DNA from: Deltaproteobacteria bacterium
GTDB taxonomy: Bacteria > Desulfobacterota > Dissulfuribacteria > Dissulfuribacterales > QOAL01
DNA: 5,451 nucleotides
Assembly: GCA_026996955.1 (NCBI GenBank)
Contig: JALWJV010000137.1
Location: forward strand, 1-5,451
Direction of reading: 5' to 3'
Position 1 is the stretch's first letter; the number at the start of each line of letters is the position of its first letter. Of the stretch, positions 1 through 4,581 are shown piece after piece. The notes below the pieces were generated by a model. It was not told the DNA's origin. It saw only the letters and a program-made list of their open reading frames with translations, and ran no database searches. Position numbers and translations under genes: made by a program.

Positions 1-278
1 CCGTTACCCCTGTCAAAATTGAGTCATACAAGATATATGTAATAGGTAAGGTCAACAAACCAGGTATGTTCGTAGTGCTTCCAAGGGTTACCGTACTTCA
101 GGCACTGAGTATGGCAGGCGGCACTAATCCATTTGCTGACCTCAGTGACATTGTAATAATTCGTCACACTGCATCTGGTGAGACAAAAATAGATTTTGAT
201 TACAATGACATAGCAAGTGGAAAAAATCTGGAACAGAATATTGAACTACAAAGTGGAGACGTTGTTCTTGTGCCGTAA
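1..278 (+). CDS. Wza-like polysaccharide export protein, C-terminal part (5' truncated)
   Basis: The reading frame is open from base 3 and ends with TAA at 276-278, giving 91 residues; the start lies outside the window. The visible part begins VTPVKIESYKIYVIGKV and continues NKPGMF, then LQALSMAGG and a closing SGDVVLVP. This is the usual pattern of a SLBB (soluble ligand-binding beta-grasp) domain: a strand ending in G-x-V-x-x-P-G, a helix with ALSxAGG, and a final GDVVxVP strand. Proteins of this family (Wza/KpsD/EpsE type, PEP-CTERM-locus export subfamily) form the periplasmic and outer-membrane channel that carries polysaccharide out of the cell. The protein stops directly after the SLBB domain, so there is no sign here of the long C-terminal outer-membrane helix of E. 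coli Wza. That matches the shorter export proteins of exosortase loci. It is the first gene seen of the cluster, 97 bases before the beta-barrel gene. The family call is firm; the subfamily is inferred from neighbours. Confidence 0.9.
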   Translation, partial: VTPVKIESYKIYVIGKVNKPGMFVVLPRVTVLQALSMAGGTNPFADLSDIVIIRHTASGETKIDFDYNDIASGKNLEQNIELQSGDVVLVP

Positions 279-292
279 TTAGAGTATGTTTC

Positions 293-310
293 ACAATCGC
301 TCAATTTAGG
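293..310 (+). repeat. Right-end fragment of the intergenic repeat family
   Basis: ACAATCGCTCAAT at 293-305 is identical to 1825-1837, the right terminus of the large repeat downstream of the beta-barrel gene. The match continues as two pyrimidines then AGG in both places, so 16 of 18 bases agree. It lies just after the stop codon of the export gene, in the same orientation as the complete copy. No left end or internal box of the repeat is recognisable here, so this is a remnant or a solo terminus. The rest of spacer 279-375 shows only a weak 5-bp hairpin (316-320 with 332-336) and a short direct repeat (275-282 and 335-342). I see no terminator. Confidence 0.6.
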
Positions 311-375
311 TTGTAACTGTTCAGCGTATCGACAGTAATTAGGTTTCACTAGACTTTTACCACGATGATATAATC

Positions 376-1635
376 ATGCACCATTCCTACACCAAAGAAT
401 ACTTGGCCAGCCAGACATTAATAATTTTTTTCATTGCCTTTATGTTTGTTTCAGGCCAATGTCGAATATCACTGGCCGGGCTGACCACCATAAGGCCCTC
501 CCTTGGCACCCGCCTGACCTATGATGACAACATCATCTTCACCAAGCGAAAGCCTGTTGACGACTGGATTTATGAAATTCTCCCAGGCCTTGATATAAAA
601 TATCAGGATGCCAGGAACACGGTTGACCTCAAAACTAATGGGCAAGGACAACATTATAACACAGAAAACGATTTGGACACCTTTGACGTGGATGTTAACC
701 TTTCAGCCAGAAGACAGCAGACAGAAAGGCTGGCTTTCTCCTTTACTGGCAGATTTGCTGATGACACAACCCTTGATCAGACTCTAACTGAAACCGGACA
801 GCTTGTACGGCGTCAGGACAGGCTGGTCTATGCTGTCTCACCAGAGGTGGAGTGGAAGTTAACGGAGAGAAGCACCATCTCTGCCTCATTACCATGGTAC
901 AAGGTTGATTATGACTGGGGCAAATACCATCACGGCAGCGTTGACTATGACACCCTCTATTTTTACATAAACTACTCATACCTGTTTTCAGACCAGAAGA
1001 CCAGACTCTTTATACGTCCTGACATAGGCAAGATGAATTTTGACACAGGGGACTACCGCAGTGCAGACCTGATGTTCGGCCTTGAACGGAATTTCACAGA
1101 ACGCCTGTATGCCAAGGCACTTGGCGGTGTTAACTACACAGATGCAAAAACTGATATTGTTGTAGTGGATGAAATTATATGGACAGGCACCGATTACCTG
1201 TTTCACACACGCACGGAAACCCAGAATGATCACTACTGGGGCTGGGTTGCAGAGGCACAGCTTAAATGGCTGTTCGACAGGGGCGACATAGACGCAGACT
1301 TCAAACGGAGAGTCACCCCCAGCAGTTATGGAGAGCCTGTGGTAAGCTCCTACCTGACAACCGTTTTTAACTGGCGCCTTACAGAAAGGCTAAGAAGCAG
1401 AATCAGGGGTGCTATATCCCACATAAAGTCCCAGAACCTCACCTACGACCAGGATTACTACACATACTCGGTTTTCCCAACACTTACATATCGGCTGACC
1501 CGATACATAGATGTGGGCATCCAGTACAGCTATCAATATATTGATGACAATGAACATGATAACAACAACAGGGATCGAAACAGGGTCATGTTCAGAATAG
1601 ACATCAAGGACTTTAATCTTCACCTTAACTTTTGA
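376..1635 (+). CDS. Outer-membrane beta-barrel protein of the exopolysaccharide locus
   Basis: A 419-residue protein. Its N-terminus has a hydrophobic stretch (about residues 14-26, LIIFFIAFMFV) and a likely signal-peptidase site after S-L-A34, so it should be exported. There is no convincing lipobox. The mature start has LGTRLTYDDN (43-52), typical of BBP2-type putative beta-barrel porins and of the PEP-CTERM-associated outer-membrane family. The remainder alternates polar and aromatic residues, as expected for many amphipathic strands, with recurrent T-E-R turns at 116-118, 163-165, 241-243 and 336-338 and LTR at 374-376. The chain ends FNLHLNF; a terminal aromatic residue is the usual signal for outer-membrane barrel assembly. 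Its role is probably as an outer-membrane component or porin for the secreted polysaccharide; substrate and pore activity cannot be read from sequence. ATG 376 is the first start codon after an in-frame stop at 340-342, but no clear ribosome binding site precedes it. The gene is flanked by repeat-bearing spacers. Confidence 0.85.
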   Translation: MHHSYTKEYLASQTLIIFFIAFMFVSGQCRISLAGLTTIRPSLGTRLTYDDNIIFTKRKPVDDWIYEILPGLDIKYQDARNTVDLKTNGQGQHYNTENDLDTFDVDVNLSARRQQTERLAFSFTGRFADDTTLDQTLTETGQLVRRQDRLVYAVSPEVEWKLTERSTISASLPWYKVDYDWGKYHHGSVDYDTLYFYINYSYLFSDQKTRLFIRPDIGKMNFDTGDYRSADLMFGLERNFTERLYAKALGGVNYTDAKTDIVVVDEIIWTGTDYLFHTRTETQNDHYWGWVAEAQLKWLFDRGDIDADFKRRVTPSSYGEPVVSSYLTTVFNWRLTERLRSRIRGAISHIKSQNLTYDQDYYTYSVFPTLTYRLTRYIDVGIQYSYQYIDDNEHDNNNRDRNRVMFRIDIKDFNLHLNF

Positions 1636-1638
1636 ATA

Positions 1639-1842
1639 CCTGAATTGAGCGTTTCAAAAGTTTGAAGAAATGATTTTATATGATATTAAAAGGAGTTATA
1701 TCTATCACACTCTTCAAATTTTGAAACCCTTCGGGATTGCCGGATTCACTGCATCTCCTTTGTCAGAGAAATTCCCAGCCGACTATTATGGGAATTTCCC
1801 TTTCGCGGATCTACAGCAAATCCGACAATCGCTCAATCCAGG
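1639..1842 (+). repeat. 204-base structured intergenic repeat, complete copy
   Basis: It starts 4 bases after the beta-barrel stop codon. Outer inverted repeats CCTGAATTGAGCG (1639-1651) and CGCTCAATCCAGG (1830-1842) pair at 12 of 13 positions. Inside are two more arms. In the left arm, 1651-1668 pairs with 1711-1727 (GTTTCAAAA with TTTTGAAAC, then GTTTGAAGA with TCTTCAAA, with one unpaired base). In the right arm, GATTGCCGGATT (1735-1746) pairs with AATCCGACAATC (1819-1830) at 11 of 12 positions. The right arm is capped by a perfect 9-bp hairpin, GAAATTCCC (1768-1776) with GGGAATTTC (1790-1798). Together these draw a three-way junction. A further box pair, AAAGGAG (1689-1695) and CTCCTTT (1755-1761), crosses the left arm in pseudoknot order. 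No target-site duplication is obvious at the ends. A 62-codon frame at 1670-1858 is almost entirely repeat sequence and is not called a gene. The element could be MITE-like DNA or a structured RNA within the operon transcript. Confidence 0.75.
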
Positions 1843-1861
1843 AAATAAAAATTTATAGTTC

Positions 1862-1867
1862 AAGGGA
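1862..1867 (+). promoter_or_regulatory. Ribosome binding site of the chain-length gene
   Basis: AAGGGA at 1862-1867 lies 8 bases before ATG 1876. It decides between two close ATGs: the one at 1871 is out of frame and reaches a stop after two codons (ATG TCA TGA), while 1876 opens the long frame. Confidence 0.65.
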
Positions 1868-1875
1868 TTCATGTC

Positions 1876-3507
1876 ATGAAACAGGAACAAAACCAGGAAA
1901 CTTTTTCCACTCTTGATGATTATAAACAGTTTCTACACAGGCGAAAATGGCATATTCTGCTTCCGCTTTTCATCTGCGTTGGCATAGCCGTAGCTATCGC
2001 CTATCTCCTTCCACCTGTTTACAGATCATCATCCACCATTCTGATCGAATCACAGCAGGTTCCCCAGGACCTGGTTCGTACTACTGTTACCGGTTTCGCA
2101 GAAGAACGCATTAAGGCAATCAGCGCCCAGATTCTAAGCAGACAGGTGCTGCTTAAAATCATCAAGGACTTTGACCTCTACCCGGAAGAGCGAAAGAAAC
2201 TCGCCACAGAGGAAATTATTGATAAGATGCGCGATGACATCTCTGTGGAGATGATCAGTGCAGAAGTACCAGACAGAAGAAGTGGACGGGCAGTTACTGT
2301 TAATGTCGCCTTTACAGTCTCCTTTGAGGGCACAGACCCGAGGAAGGTCATGCAGGTAACAAACAGACTTACCTCTCTCTTCCTTGAACACAACCTCAAG
2401 ATGAGGGAAGAGCTTGCTCAGACTGCTACCAGCTTCCTTGAGGACCAGGCAAAGGTTTACCGCAAACGCACACAGGAACTTGAGGCAAAAATAGCTGCAT
2501 TCAAACAAAAACATATTACTGAGCTGCCTGAACTCATGGGACTGAATCTCCAGACTGAACGGCAGTTGAGACAGCAGATAGACGACATTGATTCCCAGAT
2601 CAGACAGGCAAAGAACCGGCTTGTATATCTTCAGGGACAGCTTGCCACAGTATCTCCTGACATCACGGTGCAGGGTCCTACTGGCCAGATTATTACTGAC
2701 CCGGTACAAAAGCTGAAGATGCTCAGGAGCCAGGAGATAAGCATGGAGGCAAACCTGTCTCCCAGACATCCTGACCTGATCAAACTGAGGCAGGAAATTG
2801 CAAATCTTGAGAAAGAAGTCGGAAATACCCAGAACAGGCAGGAGCTTATTGACCTTCTGAAACTCAAAGAGGAAGACCTCAAGAAAAAATCCGCGGACCT
2901 TAAAGACAAACATCCGGACATTGTAAAACTCAAGCAAGAGATAAGCGAGCTTAAGAAAAAAATTGCATCTCTGCCTGCTTCGGCATCCTCAAGCTCAACC
3001 TATGTGGGCAAACCGGACAATCCGGCTTACATCAACCTTCAGACACAGATCAAGGCAGCCAAGATCGAACTGGCAGGACTTGAGGCAAGGAAGAAGGACC
3101 TTACCCAAAAATGGGAAGAATACATAAAGCGGCTTGAAAAGATGCCTGAAGTGGAGCGGGAGTACCGGGAACTTAACAGGGATTATGAGACTGCGCAGGC
3201 AGAATACAAGCAGATAACTGCAAAACTCATGGAGGCTAAGCAGGGACAGACACTTGAACAACGCCAGGCAAGTGAAAAATTCACCGTAATTGATCCGCCT
3301 CAGCTTCCTGAAAAACCGGTCAAGCCCAACCGTATAGCGATTATTCTGATTGGTTTGGTGCTTGGTATTGGAATAGGAATTGGTATCGCCTCCATTGTTG
3401 AAATGGCAGACACCACCATTCGCACACCGGCAGACATTAAACGCATAACTGGCCGGTCACCTCTGGTTTCCATATTGAATGCAGACGAAGTAAAAGGGAA
3501 AAAATAA
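1876..3507 (+). CDS. Polysaccharide chain-length determinant (Wzz/GNVR type, XrtA-locus-like)
   Basis: A 543-residue inner-membrane polysaccharide co-polymerase. The N-terminal Wzz segment (LDDYKQFLHRRKW, residues 13-25) is followed by transmembrane helix 1 (about 27-45), then PPVYRSSSTILIES, the standard opening of the periplasmic domain. Residues about 160-470 are rich in K, E, Q and L and look like long coiled coils. A proline-rich stretch (P474 to P484, PPQLPEKPVKP) precedes helix 2 (about 487-508), which has a GIGIGIGIA glycine pattern. A cytoplasmic tail of about 35 residues follows. The protein should set polymer length and link the inner membrane to the outer-membrane export channel. 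It has no P-loop of its own. The kinase one base downstream supplies it, as in CapA/CapB pairs, where the tail of the membrane protein activates the kinase (known of the family, inferred here). An HPD-centred coiled-coil unit occurs twice (H298 and H346), which may account for a somewhat long chain. Start supported by an AAGGGA site. Confidence 0.93.
   Translation: MKQEQNQETFSTLDDYKQFLHRRKWHILLPLFICVGIAVAIAYLLPPVYRSSSTILIESQQVPQDLVRTTVTGFAEERIKAISAQILSRQVLLKIIKDFDLYPEERKKLATEEIIDKMRDDISVEMISAEVPDRRSGRAVTVNVAFTVSFEGTDPRKVMQVTNRLTSLFLEHNLKMREELAQTATSFLEDQAKVYRKRTQELEAKIAAFKQKHITELPELMGLNLQTERQLRQQIDDIDSQIRQAKNRLVYLQGQLATVSPDITVQGPTGQIITDPVQKLKMLRSQEISMEANLSPRHPDLIKLRQEIANLEKEVGNTQNRQELIDLLKLKEEDLKKKSADLKDKHPDIVKLKQEISELKKKIASLPASASSSSTYVGKPDNPAYINLQTQIKAAKIELAGLEARKKDLTQKWEEYIKRLEKMPEVEREYRELNRDYETAQAEYKQITAKLMEAKQGQTLEQRQASEKFTVIDPPQLPEKPVKPNRIAIILIGLVLGIGIGIGIASIVEMADTTIRTPADIKRITGRSPLVSILNADEVKGKK
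2767..2964 (+). repeat. Duplicated HPD coiled-coil unit inside the chain-length protein
   Basis: Residues 298-315 (HPDLIKLRQEIANLEKEV) and 346-363 (HPDIVKLKQEISELKKKI) are identical at 10 of 18 positions and otherwise mostly similar, with an offset of exactly 48 residues. The similarity extends weakly N-terminally, to about residue 280 in the first unit and 328 in the second (14 of 38 identical overall). The HPD-x-x-x-L motif is usual once in Wzz/GNVR proteins, between the coiled-coil arms. A second copy suggests internal duplication that lengthened the periplasmic arm. The DNA of the two units has diverged, so the event is not recent. Confidence 0.6.
3495..3499 (+). promoter_or_regulatory. 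Ribosome binding site of the tyrosine kinase gene
   Basis: AGGGA lies inside the last codons of the chain-length gene, 9 bases before ATG 3509. The stop codon (3505-3507) and the next start are one base apart, so the two genes are almost certainly co-transcribed and probably translationally coupled. Confidence 0.6.
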
Positions 3508-3508
3508 A

Positions 3509-4393
3509 ATGAGCAAGCTAGAAAAGGCACTGGAGATGGCACAGCAGGCGCGAGGCGAGGACTCCCCTGCTTCAGAAACTACTAAAGAAACCACACCAGT
3601 TACACCTGCGCCGCAGAAAACACAGGCTGAAGATACGCCCAAAGTTAAAACAGCATGTGCGGCAAGACCGGGACACATAGAGCCTGTATACACCCAGACC
3701 AGGGTAACCCCAGCTGACAAGGCGGTGCTTGAAAAGCACGGGATACTCACTACAGATTGTCCGGAAATAATTATAGAGCAGTACAACCTGCTCAGGGTGA
3801 AAATTGAGACGGCCATGAAGGAAAATGATGCCAGATCCATTATGGTATGCAGCCCTGGCCCCAAGGAGGGAAAGACCATAACTGCGATAAACCTCGCCAT
3901 AAGTATTGCCAGGGAGACATCCAGGACAGTCCTTCTGGTTGACGCAGACATGCGCAAGCCTGCCATTCATAAATATATGGGAATTGAGGCAGAGGCAGGA
4001 TTGTTTGAACATCTCACAAAGGGCACACCTCTAAACGAGCTGCTTATAAACCCCGGAATACCAAGGCTCACCATTCTTACTGCCGGAACCCCTTCAGACT
4101 ACCCGGCGGACCTCCTTGGTAGTCCGGCAATGCATGATTTTGTCACTGACATAAAAAACCGCTATCCTGAACGGCTGGTTATTTTTGACAGTCCTCCCCT
4201 TAATCTCTTTTCAGACGGTCTTTATCTTGCCCGTTATGCAGATACCGCCCTTATGGTGGTAAGAAGCTGCAAGAGCAAGGAGGAAGAGCTGGACAAGGCA
4301 ATGGAGGAGATAAGCCATACAAACCTTCTTGGTATTGCACTGAACCGCGTACCGGCACGATACTGCCCTTCTTATGATTACAGGGGTTATTGA
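3509..4393 (+). CDS. BY-type tyrosine autokinase (CpsD/CapB family, XrtA-locus-like)
   Basis: A 294-residue cytoplasmic bacterial tyrosine kinase. The N-terminus MSKLEKALEMAQQAR is typical of the kinases in exosortase loci. It is followed by a low-complexity linker rich in T, P, E and A (about 18-60). The catalytic core has all three BY-kinase motifs: Walker A SPGPKEGKT (115-123), Walker A' VDADMRKP (144-151) and Walker B VIFDSPP (224-230). The C-terminus carries the tyrosine cluster Y285, Y289, Y291, Y294, the expected site of trans-autophosphorylation. Cycling of this phosphorylation controls assembly with the chain-length protein and so polymer length and export (known of the family). As a free-standing kinase it needs the membrane protein encoded directly upstream, whose C-terminal tail is the likely activator. 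The P-loop is slightly unusual in having PKEGKT where PGEGKT or PxEGKS is common; the lysine and threonine that contact the nucleotide are intact. ParA/MinD-type ATPases are the nearest alternative but lack the tyrosine tail. Confidence 0.93.
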   Translation: MSKLEKALEMAQQARGEDSPASETTKETTPVTPAPQKTQAEDTPKVKTACAARPGHIEPVYTQTRVTPADKAVLEKHGILTTDCPEIIIEQYNLLRVKIETAMKENDARSIMVCSPGPKEGKTITAINLAISIARETSRTVLLVDADMRKPAIHKYMGIEAEAGLFEHLTKGTPLNELLINPGIPRLTILTAGTPSDYPADLLGSPAMHDFVTDIKNRYPERLVIFDSPPLNLFSDGLYLARYADTALMVVRSCKSKEEELDKAMEEISHTNLLGIALNRVPARYCPSYDYRGY

Positions 4394-4395
4394 CC

Positions 4396-4446
4396 TGAAA
4401 CGCATTCGTATCAAAAAAACTTTCTTTATCCCGTAGCAGCGTTTCA
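4396..4446 (+). other. Inverted repeat after the kinase stop codon
   Basis: TGAAACGC (4396-4403) is the exact reverse complement of GCGTTTCA (4439-4446), with a 35-base loop that contains an A-run then a T-rich stretch. It begins 2 bases after the kinase stop. The right half overlaps the left box of the repeat at 4438-4575, which can instead pair with TTTTGAAA at 4502-4509, so the two pairings exclude each other. It does not look like an intrinsic terminator, as no T-run follows the stem. Confidence 0.4.
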
Positions 4447-4575
4447 AAACATGGTTTTCTTGCTAAAATTAAAGGGAGTTACAGCGATTAGAATTCCCAA
4501 ATTTTGAAAATTCACGGTACTGCCGCCTTACTGTACCTCCCTTGCCATCAAAATCCTCATATAGCCAACAATAAT
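4438..4575 (+). repeat. Second copy of the intergenic repeat, right part degraded
   Basis: It shares ordered boxes with 1648-1789: AGCGTTTCAAAA (4438-4449, 12 of 12), AAGGGAGTTA (4472-4481), CAAATTTTGAAA (4498-4509, 12 of 12), ACTG (4530-4533), CTCCCTTG (4537-4544) and a looser AGCCAACAATAAT (4563-4575, 10 of 13). From GGAGTTA to CAAATTTTGAAA the spacing is 23 bases in both copies, and from there to the CTCC box it is 39 versus 40. The outer hairpin GTTTCAAAA/TTTTGAAA is kept. Inside it, GGGAGTT (4474-4480) can pair with AATTCCC (4492-4498) through one G-T wobble. A separate GGTAC/GTACC hairpin lies at 4516-4537. The right terminus of the full copy is not seen: the ATPase start codon follows at 4582. 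No CDS fits this spacer. Confidence 0.65.
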
Positions 4576-4581
4576 TAATCC

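Noticed and set aside
369..374. A perfect TATAAT before the beta-barrel gene
   Set aside because: It ends 1 base before the ATG, so transcription from it would begin inside the gene, and there is no matching -35 box at a proper distance.
1689..1695. AAAGGAG as a ribosome binding site for a hidden gene
   Set aside because: No ATG, GTG or TTG follows at a usable distance in either copy of the repeat; the box is better explained by its pairing with CTCCTTT.
1768..1798. The 9-bp hairpin as an intrinsic terminator
   Set aside because: The stem is AT-rich on one side and is followed by CCTTTCG, not a T-run. It fits better as the tip of the repeat's right arm.
1639..1842. The element as an insertion sequence
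   Set aside because: It codes for no transposase and shows no clear target-site duplication (flanks GAATA and AAATA are not convincing). At most it is a non-autonomous element.
1670..1858. A 62-codon open frame between the beta-barrel and chain-length genes
   Set aside because: Almost all of it lies within the structured repeat, it has no good ribosome binding site, and its product resembles nothing I recognise. The inverted-repeat structure explains the sequence better.
2134..2937. A 267-codon open frame on the minus strand
   Set aside because: It is wholly antisense to the well-supported chain-length gene and gives a cysteine- and leucine-rich product without motifs, as expected for a shadow of a Lys/Glu-rich coiled coil.
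3457..3966. A 169-codon open frame on the minus strand
   Set aside because: It is antisense to the kinase core, including its Walker motifs, and has no recognisable features.
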